Part shown: in pieces, positions 1 through 9,011 of the stretch
How positions within the stretch are numbered: the first letter of the stretch is position 1
Layout of the letters: each line of letters begins with the position of its first letter
Assembly (NCBI GenBank): GCA_964454025.1
Contig: CAYVRP010000001.1
Span: 79,209 to 143,208 of the forward strand
From: JAFGBI01 sp964454025
GTDB lineage: Bacteria; Myxococcota_A; Polyangia; Polyangiales; Polyangiaceae
Reading direction: 5' to 3'
DNA: 64,000 nt
Translations under genes and position numbers: made by a program
Notes under the pieces: generated by a model
The model's input: only the letters and a program-made list of their open reading frames with translations
The model's database searches: none
Told to the model about the DNA's origin: nothing

Positions 1-621
1 CGCGATGCCGACCTCGCGGAGGACCTGGACCGGAGGATCGCCCTGCTGCGCGAGGCGGCGGAAATCCACGCCACCCGGCGCGCGGATCTGGCGGCCGCGG
101 CGCGGATGCTCGAGCGAGCCAGCGAGCTGCGCCCCGACGACCGCGCGCTGCTGCTCCAACTGTGCGACGCCTACAGCGCTTCGGGCCGCGGTCGCGAGGC
201 GGCGGCGGTGCTGGAGCGGGTCGTCGAGTCCTACGGCGGGAAGCGCAGCAAGGAGCTGGCCGACATCCACCGGCGTCTCGGAGAGGCGTACCTGGCTGAC
301 GGCGACGCTGCCCGCGCGCTGGCGGAGCTCGACAAGGCGTTCCGGATCGAGCCGGGCAACGTGCACGTGCTGGTCAAGCTCGGGGAGGTGGCGCTGGAAA
401 CCGGTGACTTCAAGAAGGCGCAGCAGATGTTCCGGGCGCTATTGCTCCAGCGGCTCGAGGAGGGGGCACCCATCACCAAGGCCGAGGTCTTCTACAAGAT
501 CGGAGAAACCCATCTCCGGCTGGACGAGAAGCCGAAGGCGAAGCAGATGTACGAGCGCGCCGTGCAGGCGGACCCGAACCACGCGCCTTCCCGAGCCCGT
601 CTGGAGGAGCTCCGGGAGTAG
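1..621 (+). CDS. TPR-repeat protein, C-terminal part (gene begins before the window)
   Basis: The reading frame is open from base 1 and ends at TAG 619-621, so 206 C-terminal residues are visible and the start lies upstream. The sequence is built of amphipathic helix pairs of the tetratricopeptide type, with alanine and glycine at TPR packing positions (for example the segments around residues 36-70, 85-120 and 160-200, the last ending in a classic repeat YERAVQADPNHAPSRARLEEL). TPR arrays are protein-binding scaffolds; no catalytic domain is present in the visible part. It is followed by 368 non-coding bases and is not obviously cotranscribed with the next gene. Partner and full domain plan cannot be told from this fragment. 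Confidence 0.8.
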   Translation, partial: RDADLAEDLDRRIALLREAAEIHATRRADLAAAARMLERASELRPDDRALLLQLCDAYSASGRGREAAAVLERVVESYGGKRSKELADIHRRLGEAYLADGDAARALAELDKAFRIEPGNVHVLVKLGEVALETGDFKKAQQMFRALLLQRLEEGAPITKAEVFYKIGETHLRLDEKPKAKQMYERAVQADPNHAPSRARLEELRE

Positions 622-989
622 TGCTCGCTGGGCGGGGCTGGACCGCATCGACGTATGGGTGGTCGGCGCGCCGACGGCGGCGACGATGAGGAACATCGGG
701 GGCGGGAGCCGCTGGTATCGGACGAGGTGTCCTTCTCGAGCAGAGTCCGGGAAATGTTCCCGGTGATCCGGTTGGACGGTCGGATCATGGGGACGGGCGG
801 TCCTGGGCCCGTGAGCCGACGCCCCGTGCATCCATCAGAGAAAAGTTCGGCAAGACAAGGGGTGGGGGGGGCGCTGCCCTGCCGCGATCTGCTCCTGGAC
901 CGCAGGTCGGCCCGGCGCTCGCGCCTCGTCCCCAGGAAGGATTGAGCCCCAATCGGCGTAGAATCTCGAGGCATCAAGGACGGATCCAG
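622..989. other. Intergenic region upstream of the lipoprotein gene; no gene seen
   Basis: A 96-residue open frame (655-945) has no family resemblance and arginine-rich shadow-like composition, so it is not called. A perfect 14-base palindrome, GTCGGCGCGCCGAC, lies at 662-675, about 40 bases past the TPR stop; it has no T-run and may be chance. A -10-like hexamer TAGAAT (959-964) lies 25 bases before the next start codon, but no convincing -35 is correctly spaced. Confidence 0.35.
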
Positions 990-1898
990 ATGACCTACCG
1001 ACTCGTGCTCACTTCGCCCTCGACCCTTTTCGTGCTCGTGGCCGCCCTGGCTGGTTGTGAGGTCACCGCCAAGACGACCGAACGCTACGAGGCGGCGCCC
1101 AAGACCGAGGAGCTCGACTGGCGGTCTGGTACCGACCTGTTCATCGACGGACGCAACGGAACCATCAACGTGGAGCCCGGGGAGGCGGGTGTGGTGCGCG
1201 TCACCTTCAAGCCGTTCACGTACCGCGGCTACGACGAGGACGAGCAGGCACAGGCGGAGATGGAGAACAGCTTGACCACCAGGGCGGAGCCCACGGACGC
1301 CGGGATCGAGGTGACGACGCTCAAGTCGGGTGGAGGCAGCTCCAGCCTCGGCGCCGACATCGAAGTCGAGCTGCCGCCGGAATTCGACGCGGGGATCTTC
1401 ATCGCCCAGGGCAACGGCGACGTCGACATCAACACGGTCGGTGAGGCCGTGGAGCTGGTTGTGCGCAACGACGGGGTCGGGAGCTGCCTGGTCGAGGGGG
1501 CGCCCAGCGTGGTGTACACCGAGCTCTGGTGCAGCGAGGTGAGCGTCGAGAACGTGAGCGATTGCGTCGATATCCGTGCGGACGGCCTCAACGGCAACGT
1601 CTTCGTGAGCCTGGCGGGTGTCTCGGGCAACATGCCCGACGATCACGACGAGAGCGTCATCTACACGGCCGACGGCGATATCATCCTGGAGCTGCCCAGC
1701 GATGACGAGTTCGTGGTGGAGGCGCGGGCGTTCGGCGACGACGCGGTGGTGAACGAGGGGCCGGTCCCCGAAGCCTGCGCGGTCAACGACACCGCGGAGA
1801 ACGCGAAGACGGTCACCTGCGGCGCCGGCCCCACGATAGACGTGCAGGCGGGGGTGGACGACCTCGGCGCGGGGAACATCGAGCTCCGCTACCGCTGA
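990..1898 (+). CDS. Putative lipoprotein with a DUF4097-like beta-repeat body
   Basis: The start is the ATG at 990, preceded by AAGGA at 976-980; an in-frame TTG at 942 would place 16 charged residues before the signal peptide and is less likely. The product (302 aa) has a hydrophobic leader and a lipobox LAGC with the acceptor cysteine at residue 23, so it should be lipid-anchored. The body is acidic and made of short alternating beta-strand units (for example GNGDVDINTVGEAVELVVRN), the look of DUF4097/adhesin-like right-handed beta structures, and contains several cysteines that could form disulfides outside the cytoplasm. No catalytic motif is visible. It stands alone, facing the leftward gene that ends at 1972. 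Function unknown. Confidence 0.75.
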   Translation: MTYRLVLTSPSTLFVLVAALAGCEVTAKTTERYEAAPKTEELDWRSGTDLFIDGRNGTINVEPGEAGVVRVTFKPFTYRGYDEDEQAQAEMENSLTTRAEPTDAGIEVTTLKSGGGSSSLGADIEVELPPEFDAGIFIAQGNGDVDINTVGEAVELVVRNDGVGSCLVEGAPSVVYTELWCSEVSVENVSDCVDIRADGLNGNVFVSLAGVSGNMPDDHDESVIYTADGDIILELPSDDEFVVEARAFGDDAVVNEGPVPEACAVNDTAENAKTVTCGAGPTIDVQAGVDDLGAGNIELRYR

Positions 1899-1971
1899 AC
1901 TCCGGGGCGCGGCACGTGGGGGCAGCTGCGCCGAGCGCGGCCCTCGCCGAGGGCCGTCCGGGCCGTGGCGA

Positions 1972-3246
1972 TCAGCTGGATGACTTCGCGTCGGCGGCGT
2001 CGGCGTTCGGTACGGCGACGGTCGGGATGTCGGTGGCCTCGCTGGTCGCCTCGGCGGAGGCCGTCGTCGTGAACGTCCCATCGCCGTTCTCGGTTGCGTC
2101 CGTGGCGGCAGCGGCGGGGGGGCGGTTCGGGACCGGGATCCGGAGCTGTCCCTTGTTCTGCGCCACCAGTACGGCGATGGCCTTGTCGAAGAAGGCGCGG
2201 AGGAACGGGACCTCGTGGGGGGGATCCGTGATCAAGCCCGCCCGCTGGACCGCCTCCGTGGCGGCGACCAGGTCGAGGGCGGCCTGCTCTCCGGCCCGCG
2301 CGAGCACGCTCAGCGTGGAGTCCTTCATCAAGACGACGAGCCGCTCGCGCACCTGCGGGGAGAAGTAGCGGTCTGTGGCGGCCTGGATCTGCCGCTCGAG
2401 TTCGCGCTCCACGTGCCCGGGTGGCGGTTCGACGCCGGGTGTCAGGGTCTTTCCGACCTCGAGCAGCATCGCGTCGACCGCCTGCTTGGGCGGTAACCAG
2501 CCGCGCAGCTCGGGGAGCTCGTGCAGCTTCGCCGAGGCGCGGGCCCGCTCGGCGACGTCCTCCGGTCCCAGGACCAGACCCTCGGCGTCGAGCGGGTGTT
2601 CGGGCGCTTCGCTCGGCACTGGCTGCAGCAGGGGTCGGGCCGTTGTGACGCCGAGCGGCTCGGGGGCGCCACGCCGCGTGTGCGTTTCCAGCGCCCTTGC
2701 CACCCGCCACCGTGCCCAGGGCACTGGCACGGGCACCGGGCGATAGCCGGCGTCGGGGAGCGCGCGCTCGACTCGCTCGAGGAACCGGGAGCGGGAGAGC
2801 TCCTCGTTGTCGATGCGCAGCACGCCGAGGGAATCGTTCAGGACGACGAACACGGCCGTCGTGCGACCCGAGCCGAATCGACGTGCGATGGCAACGAACT
2901 CGCTTCCCGTCGGGTCGGGAGCGAGCAGGTACGCCTCCTCTTCGGCGGCTTCCTCCACGCGCGGGGCGAGCCGCGTGACGTGGACGCGTGGCGGCGGGAA
3001 GATCCCCCGCGACTTCAGGACATTGAGCCCGCGGCGGGCCGCCTTGCGCGCCGGCCCGGCCGACGCCTCCGCGACCGCGGCGACCGCCGCGACGTTGCCG
3101 TGCCGCACCCACGCCTCCACCAGGGCGACCGGGTCGCCATTCGCCGCCGAGCCCGGGGGCACCGAGACGAGCTCGAGCGCCTGCTCGGCCGTCGCGTCGA
3201 GGTGGGGTGTGAGGGTCGGTGGCACCGGTGTTCTTCGCGGGGTCAT
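1972..3246 (-). CDS. Conserved-looking protein of unknown function
   Basis: The frame is open much further upstream, but the extra part overlaps ridA and is low-complexity arginine/serine, so the ATG at 3246 (MTPRRTPVPPTL) is taken, giving 424 aa. The N-terminal third is alanine-rich and helical, the middle (about 90-190) looks like an alpha/beta domain, and the C-terminal half has long amphipathic helices ending in a low-complexity Ala/Thr/Asp tail. No signal peptide, membrane segment or recognisable catalytic motif was found. It is the last gene of the leftward run dnaX-recR-ridA, 61 bases after ridA, and could be cotranscribed with it. I do not recognise the family. Confidence 0.65.
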   Translation of the reverse strand: MTPRRTPVPPTLTPHLDATAEQALELVSVPPGSAANGDPVALVEAWVRHGNVAAVAAVAEASAGPARKAARRGLNVLKSRGIFPPPRVHVTRLAPRVEEAAEEEAYLLAPDPTGSEFVAIARRFGSGRTTAVFVVLNDSLGVLRIDNEELSRSRFLERVERALPDAGYRPVPVPVPWARWRVARALETHTRRGAPEPLGVTTARPLLQPVPSEAPEHPLDAEGLVLGPEDVAERARASAKLHELPELRGWLPPKQAVDAMLLEVGKTLTPGVEPPPGHVERELERQIQAATDRYFSPQVRERLVVLMKDSTLSVLARAGEQAALDLVAATEAVQRAGLITDPPHEVPFLRAFFDKAIAVLVAQNKGQLRIPVPNRPPAAAATDATENGDGTFTTTASAEATSEATDIPTVAVPNADAADAKSSS

Positions 3247-3307
3247 CTCGATCAAGCTTCGCTGGGCTGGGATGCGTACTCTGTCAGAGGTCGCCAGGAG
3301 GGGAGGC

Positions 3308-3718
3308 TCAGCGTGGTTCCGGGACCGCACGCGACGGGATGCGCGCGACGGCGTCGATCTCGACGCGCGCTCCGCGCGGCAGCGCTGCGACCTGCACCGT
3401 GGATCGGGCGGGAGGGCTCGCCTGGAATCGCCTCGCGTAGGCGGCGTTGACGACCGCGAAGTCTGCGAGGTCCGTGAGGTAGATGGTGGTCTTGACGACG
3501 TCGTCGAAGGCACACCCCCCCGCGGCGAGCACGGCCGCCAGGTTGTCGAGGACCTGCTCGGCCTCCATCGCGGCGTCGATACCGACTCGCTCGCCGGAGG
3601 CGGGGTCGAGCGCGATCTGGCCGCTTGCCCACAGCAGCCCGCCTGCGACGATGGCCTGAGAGTAGGGGCCGATAGCGGCGGGGGCGTCGGGGGTGCTGAT
3701 CGGGTGGCGGTCGTGCAT
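3308..3718 (-). CDS. ridA: RidA-family enamine/imine deaminase
   Basis: This 136-residue protein has the full length and signature of the YjgF/YER057c/UK114 (RidA) family: an N-terminal PxAIGPYSQA segment (about residues 11-22), GLLWASGQIALDP, the central QVLDNLAAVLAAGG and the C-terminal VQVAALPRGARVEIDAVA, in which the arginine that binds the substrate carboxylate is at its usual place. RidA hydrolyses reactive 2-aminoacrylate-type enamines released by PLP enzymes, protecting other PLP enzymes in the cytosol. The ATG at 3718 matches the family N-terminus; upstream in-frame codons would add about 60 atypical residues overlapping the recR side. It sits 61 bases after recR. Confidence 0.92.
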   Translation of the reverse strand: MHDRHPISTPDAPAAIGPYSQAIVAGGLLWASGQIALDPASGERVGIDAAMEAEQVLDNLAAVLAAGGCAFDDVVKTTIYLTDLADFAVVNAAYARRFQASPPARSTVQVAALPRGARVEIDAVARIPSRAVPEPR

Positions 3719-3779
3719 GGGCCGGTCCCCCGGCGGGGCGAGACATCTTAGGTGACAGCTCGCCCAAATCAACCGCGAT

Positions 3780-4400
3780 TCAGGCCGACGAGCTCCCGAT
3801 GCGTCGCCGCCCTTCGAGCGCGCGGCCCAGGGTGATCTGATCGGCGAACTCGAGGTCGCCGCCGTGTGGGATCCCGCTCGCGATCCGGGTCGCGCGGACA
3901 CCCAACCCGGCGACCTCGCGCGCGACGTAGAGAGCGGTCGCCTCGCCGTCGACCGAGGGTGGGGTGGCGATGATGACCTCGGTCACCCCGTCACCCTGGA
4001 TGCGAGCGACCAGCTTGCCGAGCGGGAGCTCCTCCGGGCCGATTCCATCGAGCGGGGAGAGGAGCCGGCCCAGCACGAAGTACCGCCCCCGCATGACCCC
4101 GCTCCGCTCGATCGCCAGCAGGTCCTGCACCTTCGCCACCACGCAGAGCAGCGTTGCGTCACGGCGAACGTCCCGACACACGGGGCACAGGGCACGCGCC
4201 TCGGCGTCCACCTCGGCCAGGTTGCCGCAGCGCTCACAGGGACGGATGCGCTCCGGCAACTCGACGAGGGCGGCGCCGAGGTCGCGAGCGAGCGGCGGCT
4301 CGGTGACGAGGTGGAGGGCGAATCGGGTCGCTGTCTTCTCGCCTACTCCAGGCAGCCGCGCGAGCAGGCGGACGAGCTGGTCGAGGCGCGGCGAGCTCAC
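3780..4400 (-). CDS. recR: Recombination mediator protein RecR
   Basis: RecR works with RecF/RecO to load RecA onto single-stranded gaps. The protein shows the N-terminal helix-hairpin-helix (LPGVGEKTATRFALHL), a four-cysteine zinc finger (C55, C58, C72, C75), the Toprim segment CVVAKVQDLLAIERSG and the ATPPSVDGEATALYV Walker-B-like segment, in family order and at the family length (206 aa with the GTG start at 4400). A TTG at 4412 would add four residues and cannot be excluded; neither start has a strong ribosome site. The gene follows dnaX by 82 bases, the usual pairing, but ybaB/ebfC, which commonly lies between them, is missing. Confidence 0.95.
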   Translation of the reverse strand: MSSPRLDQLVRLLARLPGVGEKTATRFALHLVTEPPLARDLGAALVELPERIRPCERCGNLAEVDAEARALCPVCRDVRRDATLLCVVAKVQDLLAIERSGVMRGRYFVLGRLLSPLDGIGPEELPLGKLVARIQGDGVTEVIIATPPSVDGEATALYVAREVAGLGVRATRIASGIPHGGDLEFADQITLGRALEGRRRIGSSSA

Positions 4401-4482
4401 GGCGATGCTCAAGCTAGACAGGGGTGGGGGCGGTCGGCAAGGGCAGCGCGGGCGGGGCGGTGCTCGTCGCGGAGTGCCGGCC

Positions 4483-6438
4483 TCACCCGTCGGGAAGGCG
4501 GACCTCCTTGACGCGAGCGCCGAGCACCGTGATGGCGGCGGTGACCGCCGGGTGGCCGAGCGCCGCCGAGGTGGCGCGGGCGCGCGCCTCGTCGCGTTCG
4601 GCCGCGACCGCGGCGGCCACGGTCGTCTGCCCCCGGGTGCGCTGGGAATCGCGCTCGAGCCGCACGCATGGCGTCCCCCCGAGTTCGACCGCCGCGGCGC
4701 GTTGGATGGCCCCGATGGCATCGGGTGCTCCGGCGCGGTCGGCGAAGACGCTGCCGACCTCGAACGCGAGCTCGAGCGTCTCCGCGCTCACCTGGAGCGG
4801 GACCGCGTGGCCGAGGAACGCGCTGATCTCCGGGGATTCGACCGCCACCCGGTCGAGGATCCGGCGCCAGGTGTCGAGCATGGATGGGGCATCCCCGCCA
4901 CTCGGCGACGTCGCCTTCCTCCGCTCCGGAGCGCCGGCCATGACGGGTTGCTGCGACGGTGTGCTCGGCGCCGGCAGGGGGCGGTCCTCGCCGTGCGCCA
5001 CCGCGGTGTCCGGCGTGGTCGCGGCGGGTCGTGGCGTCGCGTTGCCTCCGGAGGTGGGAGCCGCGATGGGGGTGGACCCCGCGCGGGCGGGCTTCGTGGC
5101 GCGAGACAGGTCCCCCTCGCCCCCGCCGGCCGCGGGCTCGCCGGGGCCGGCGGTTCTCGCCCCGGCTCGTTCACCTCCGCGCAGCGGCGGTCCGCCGCTG
5201 GGGCCGGCGTCGGTCGGAGGGGCAGGGGGGCCGCCTCCCCTCGGGTCGGAGCGCGCGGCGCCCAGCCGCCGCTCCAGCGCGCCGAGGCGTTGCAGCAGCT
5301 CGTCCAGGGGTAGCAGCGGGGGCCGGCGGGAGAGCCGGACCAGGAGCATCTCGAGGGCAGCCCGCGGCAGTCCGCTGCGCAGGATGTCGTCGAACCCGTG
5401 GGAGAAGCCCTGGTGCAGTCGTACGAGGTCGTCCACGTCGGCCTCGGCGGCCAACCGCGTCACCTCCGCGCGCTCCTCGTCCGGCAGGTCGATGAGCTCC
5501 GCGGAGTGGGTGCACACCTTGGCGACGACCAGGTCGCGAAGCAGCGCCAGGAGGTCCCGGGCGACGTGGCCGAGGTCGTGGCCCTGCTCGGCGAGGGCCT
5601 GGAGCACCTCCAGGCAAAGCTCGGTTCTCGCCGCGATCAGGCCGCGCGCGATGTCGTGGAGCGCCCGGTGGCTGGCCACGCCGAGCACGCGGGCGACGTC
5701 CTCGCCAACGAGCTCCGTGCCGCCCCACGCGATGGCCTGGTCGAGCAGGCTCATGGCGTCGCGCATGCTTCCGGCTGCCTCGCGGGCGATGACGCTCAGC
5801 GCCTCGTCGTCGGCGCGGATCCCCTCCTCGTTCAGCACCGCCCGCAGGCGCTCGACGATGAGCCGGGCGGGAATCAGCTTGAAGTCGAAGCGCTGCACCC
5901 GGCTCAGGATGGTGACCGGGACCTTGTGCACCTCGGTCGTCGCGAAGATGAACTTCACGTGGGGGGGCGGCTCCTCGAGCGTCTTCAAGAACGCGTTCCA
6001 GGCGCTCGTGGAGAGCATGTGGACCTCGTCGACGATGACGATCTTGTAGCGATCCCGGGCCGGTCGGTACGGCAGAGAGTCCTGAAGGCGGCGGACCTCG
6101 TCGACGCCGTTGTAGCTCGCCCCGTCGATCTCCTGGACGTCGAGGTCAGTCCCCGCGGCGATCTCCCGGCAGGCGGAGCACTCGAGGCAGGGGGACGCGG
6201 TGGGCCCGGGGTCCGTGCCCGCCGCGGCAGATCCGGGGCGCCCCATGCAGTTGAGGGCCTTGGCCAGGATGCGGGCGCTCGTGGTCTTGCCGACGCCACG
6301 GACCCCCGTGAAGAGGAAGGCGTGAGCCACGCGATTGGTGGCGATGGCGTTGGAGAGCGTGCGCGCGACGTGCGCTTGTCCGACCAGATCATCGAAGCTC
6401 ATCGGACGGTACTTGCGCGCCAGTACGACGTAGCTCAT
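4483..6438 (-). CDS. dnaX: DNA polymerase III subunit gamma/tau
   Basis: DnaX is the AAA+ motor of the clamp loader that places the sliding clamp on primed DNA and links it to the polymerase. Visible are the N-terminal signature YVVLARKYRPMSFDDLVGQ, a Walker A motif (residues 45-52), the zinc module with C64, C84, C87 and C90, the Walker B region DEVHMLS and the ARTLEEPP-type sensor loop KTLEEPPPHVKFIFATTE. After about residue 370 there is a long Pro/Gly/Ala-rich linker, then a C-terminal domain likely to be the tau region. At 651 aa it is a full-length tau-type protein. Start ATG at 6438 agrees with the family. recR follows on the same strand. Confidence 0.96.
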   Translation of the reverse strand: MSYVVLARKYRPMSFDDLVGQAHVARTLSNAIATNRVAHAFLFTGVRGVGKTTSARILAKALNCMGRPGSAAAGTDPGPTASPCLECSACREIAAGTDLDVQEIDGASYNGVDEVRRLQDSLPYRPARDRYKIVIVDEVHMLSTSAWNAFLKTLEEPPPHVKFIFATTEVHKVPVTILSRVQRFDFKLIPARLIVERLRAVLNEEGIRADDEALSVIAREAAGSMRDAMSLLDQAIAWGGTELVGEDVARVLGVASHRALHDIARGLIAARTELCLEVLQALAEQGHDLGHVARDLLALLRDLVVAKVCTHSAELIDLPDEERAEVTRLAAEADVDDLVRLHQGFSHGFDDILRSGLPRAALEMLLVRLSRRPPLLPLDELLQRLGALERRLGAARSDPRGGGPPAPPTDAGPSGGPPLRGGERAGARTAGPGEPAAGGGEGDLSRATKPARAGSTPIAAPTSGGNATPRPAATTPDTAVAHGEDRPLPAPSTPSQQPVMAGAPERRKATSPSGGDAPSMLDTWRRILDRVAVESPEISAFLGHAVPLQVSAETLELAFEVGSVFADRAGAPDAIGAIQRAAAVELGGTPCVRLERDSQRTRGQTTVAAAVAAERDEARARATSAALGHPAVTAAITVLGARVKEVRLPDG

Positions 6439-6558
6439 CGCGGCTACGAGTAGCAGATCGCGGGTCGGACGGCGAGCGTACGGCCCGCGGCGCGGGCGGC
6501 GCCGGGGGCGCGCGGCGACGGGTGTTCACCTTGCCCTCCGATGGGGTAGCCTGCGGGG

Positions 6559-7491
6559 GTGATCGGGCGTGTCGGTGCGCTGGTCCTCGTGGGCGGATCG
6601 ACCGCCTGCCGCCCTCCTGTCGGGGAGCCGCGCGCCGAGGTCCCCCGCGCCGAGCCGCCCGCGATGGCGGCCGCCGTCGCGACGCCGACCGGGCCAGCGG
6701 CGGCTGCCTCCAGCATCGCGGCCGGCGAGCACGCCGGGGCGCCGGATGGGATCTGGCTCGATGCGGTCCCCGTTGCGGTCACACCCCTTCCCGCCCCCGC
6801 GGTCGCGCTGCTCGCCCCCTTCGCCGGCGCGGTGCTCCCCGCCTCGACGGCGGCCTCCTCGCGTGTCCGGATCGCGATCACCGGCCCGTCCTTCGTCGCG
6901 GCGGGGGGAGGCGTCGCGGTCACGCTCGACGGAGGCGCCCCCCGGATCCTGCGCGAGATGCCGGCCGAGATCCCGCTCGGCGACCTGACGTCCGCTGGCA
7001 GAGCGGTCGGGCTCGGTCGCCACCGCCTGATCGCCGCCGCCGTGGATGCGGAGGGCGTCGGACTCCGCGTGCCTCCGCGCGTCTCGCGGGGACCGGTGTC
7101 GGTGGTCGACTTCTTCGTCGGGGTGCGCGGGCCGCTTCCCCCGGACGCGCCCTTCATCGTCGTGCTGTCACCCCCCGCGGACGGCTCGACGGCGGCGGAC
7201 ACGATCCTCATCGATTGCGTCGTGGTCGGCGTGTCGCTCACCGACCGGGAGGCTCGGCTGGTGATCGAGGTCACCGGTCCCTCCGACCCCTGGCGGGCCG
7301 AGCTCGGCGACGACGCTCCCCGACTCCTCCGCGGCCTGCGTCCAGGGGACCACGCGATCGAGCTCGCGCTCGTCACGGGGGAGGGGTCGTCGCGGTGCGT
7401 CCTGGACCGGGTCCGGCGGGCGGTCGTGGTGGGCACGGCGGGCGCTGCCGAGGGGCTCTCCCCCGCGGCGCCGGGCGGTGCAGAGCCATGA
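6559..7491 (+). CDS. Putative envelope protein of unknown function, coupled to a histidine kinase
   Basis: This 310-residue protein begins at GTG 6559 with a short hydrophobic leader ending STAC (C17), a weak lipobox, so export with lipid anchoring is possible but not certain. The rest is Ala/Pro-rich at first and then made of beta-strand segments (for example RVRIAITGPSFVAAGGGVAVTLDGG), suggesting Ig-like or beta-sandwich folding; no enzymatic motif is seen. Its stop codon overlaps the start of the kinase gene (ATGA at 7488-7491), so the two are translationally coupled. A role as an extracytoplasmic partner of that sensor is possible but unproven. Confidence 0.65.
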   Translation: MIGRVGALVLVGGSTACRPPVGEPRAEVPRAEPPAMAAAVATPTGPAAAASSIAAGEHAGAPDGIWLDAVPVAVTPLPAPAVALLAPFAGAVLPASTAASSRVRIAITGPSFVAAGGGVAVTLDGGAPRILREMPAEIPLGDLTSAGRAVGLGRHRLIAAAVDAEGVGLRVPPRVSRGPVSVVDFFVGVRGPLPPDAPFIVVLSPPADGSTAADTILIDCVVVGVSLTDREARLVIEVTGPSDPWRAELGDDAPRLLRGLRPGDHAIELALVTGEGSSRCVLDRVRRAVVVGTAGAAEGLSPAAPGGAEP

Positions 7492-9011
7492 GCACGCCCT
7501 TCCTCTGCGGCTTCGTCTCGGCGCTGGTCCTCGGTCAGCTCGTGGTCGCCCTGTCCTTCGGCGTCGCAGCGGCGCTGCGGCGCAGCGTTACGCTTCACCT
7601 GCTGGCGGCCCTGCACCTAGCCATGGCGGTGGCGTCAGGGGGAATCGCCGGCGCGTACGCTGCGGAGACGGTTTCGGGATGGCGTTCGGCGCTGGACGTC
7701 GCGACCGTCGGTGTCCTCATGGCCGCGGCGCTCAACCTGGAGTTCGCGGCGCACTACGCCCGGGTCCGCCTGCCACGGCGCAGCCGCTGGGTTCTGTACG
7801 GGATCACGGCCACCGCGGCTTCGCTCGTGCTCCTGGGTCGCGCCCGGATCCCCGGCACCGAGCGGATCGAGGAGACCCCCGTGCTCGGGCTCGTCGTCCG
7901 CCACGTCACCGCGGACCACTCCGCTCCCGTCACCGCGCTCTGCCTGGCCTCCGTCGCGTGTTCGTTCCTCGCCGTCGGGATCTTGGCGCACACCTACCGG
8001 CGTGGGGGCCGTGACTCCCTGGCGCTCGTCGTAGGCGCCGCGGCGCTGACCGTCGCCCACGCCAGCGACCTCGGCCTCCTGTTCGGCTGGTGGGTTCACG
8101 GCGTCTACCTCCTGCCGCACGCCTTCACGCTCTACTCTCTCACCATCGGCGTGGCGGTGGTGCGGAGGGACCGCGAGTCGGCAGGGCGGCTCGCGGCCAC
8201 CACGCACAGCCTCGAACAGCGGACGGAGGAGCTCCGGCGCTCCTATCAGGACCTCCGGGCCATGGAAGGGGAGCTGCTCCGGCGCGAGCAGCTGGCCGCC
8301 GTCGGCGAGCTGGCGGCGACGATCGCGCACGAGGTTCGCAACCCGCTGGCCATCATCCTCAACGCGACCGCCGGGCTCCGGCGCGGTGCGCTCGGCGAGC
8401 CGGATCGGCAGATGCTCCTCGGCATCGTCGAGGAGGAAGTGGGGCGGTTGAACCGGCTGGTGGCCGACCTGCTGCGGTTCGCTCGTCCCGTCGCCGTGAG
8501 CTGGGGCGACGTCAACCTGCGCGAGCTCGTGGAGCGGACTCGCAGCCTGGTCCCGCCCGAGATCGCGGTGGAGGTGGATATCCCCGAGGAGCGCCGCCTG
8601 GAGACGGTCACCCTGGACGCCGGCCTGCTCCGCCTGGTGCTGGAGAACCTGGTGGAGAACGCTTGCCAGGCGATGCCCGAGGGAGGGAGGCTCTCGATCG
8701 TGGTCCGCGCCGAGGAGCTCGAGGTCGGCGCGGTGGTGGCCATCGAAGTACGCGATACCGGCCGCGGCATGGACGCACGCACCCTGGAGCGAGCGCTCAA
8801 GCCGTTCTTCAGCACGCGGCCGCAGGGGACGGGCCTCGGGCTCGCCATCGTCGATCGGATCGTCCGCGCCCACGGCGGCACCGTGAGCCTCGAAAGCACG
8901 GTCGGTCGCGGGACGGTCGTGCGTCTGTTGATCCCGCTCGACGAGGCGGCTCGCCGGCGGCGCCTGTCCGGAACCTTGGCGGTCCGCTCCGGGTCCGAGG
9001 GGGGAGGATGA
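7488..9011 (+). CDS. Membrane sensor histidine kinase (7TM N-terminal region)
   Basis: The 507-residue protein has about seven hydrophobic segments in residues 5-225, with no periplasmic domain, so the membrane part itself is the likely sensor. A coiled linker (235-270) leads to a HisKA domain with the phospho-accepting H281 in LAATIAHEVRNPLA. The HATPase_c part shows the N box around N391, DTGRGMD at 423-429 and GTGLGLAI at 447-454, all intact, so it should be active. This H-box type is typical of kinases that partner sigma-54 response regulators. The ATG at 7488 overlaps the preceding stop, and its own TGA overlaps the bioA start at 9008. No response regulator is adjacent; the nearest is at 12848. 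Confidence 0.93.
   Translation: MSTPFLCGFVSALVLGQLVVALSFGVAAALRRSVTLHLLAALHLAMAVASGGIAGAYAAETVSGWRSALDVATVGVLMAAALNLEFAAHYARVRLPRRSRWVLYGITATAASLVLLGRARIPGTERIEETPVLGLVVRHVTADHSAPVTALCLASVACSFLAVGILAHTYRRGGRDSLALVVGAAALTVAHASDLGLLFGWWVHGVYLLPHAFTLYSLTIGVAVVRRDRESAGRLAATTHSLEQRTEELRRSYQDLRAMEGELLRREQLAAVGELAATIAHEVRNPLAIILNATAGLRRGALGEPDRQMLLGIVEEEVGRLNRLVADLLRFARPVAVSWGDVNLRELVERTRSLVPPEIAVEVDIPEERRLETVTLDAGLLRLVLENLVENACQAMPEGGRLSIVVRAEELEVGAVVAIEVRDTGRGMDARTLERALKPFFSTRPQGTGLGLAIVDRIVRAHGGTVSLESTVGRGTVVRLLIPLDEAARRRRLSGTLAVRSGSEGGG

Noticed and set aside
662..675. Palindrome GTCGGCGCGCCGAC as a terminator
   Set aside because: A perfect palindrome without loop or T-run; no independent support.
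655..945. Open frame of 96 residues before the lipoprotein gene
   Set aside because: Arg/Gly/Ser-rich composition, no motif, and the neighbouring start codon with a ribosome site lies elsewhere; probably chance in GC-rich DNA.
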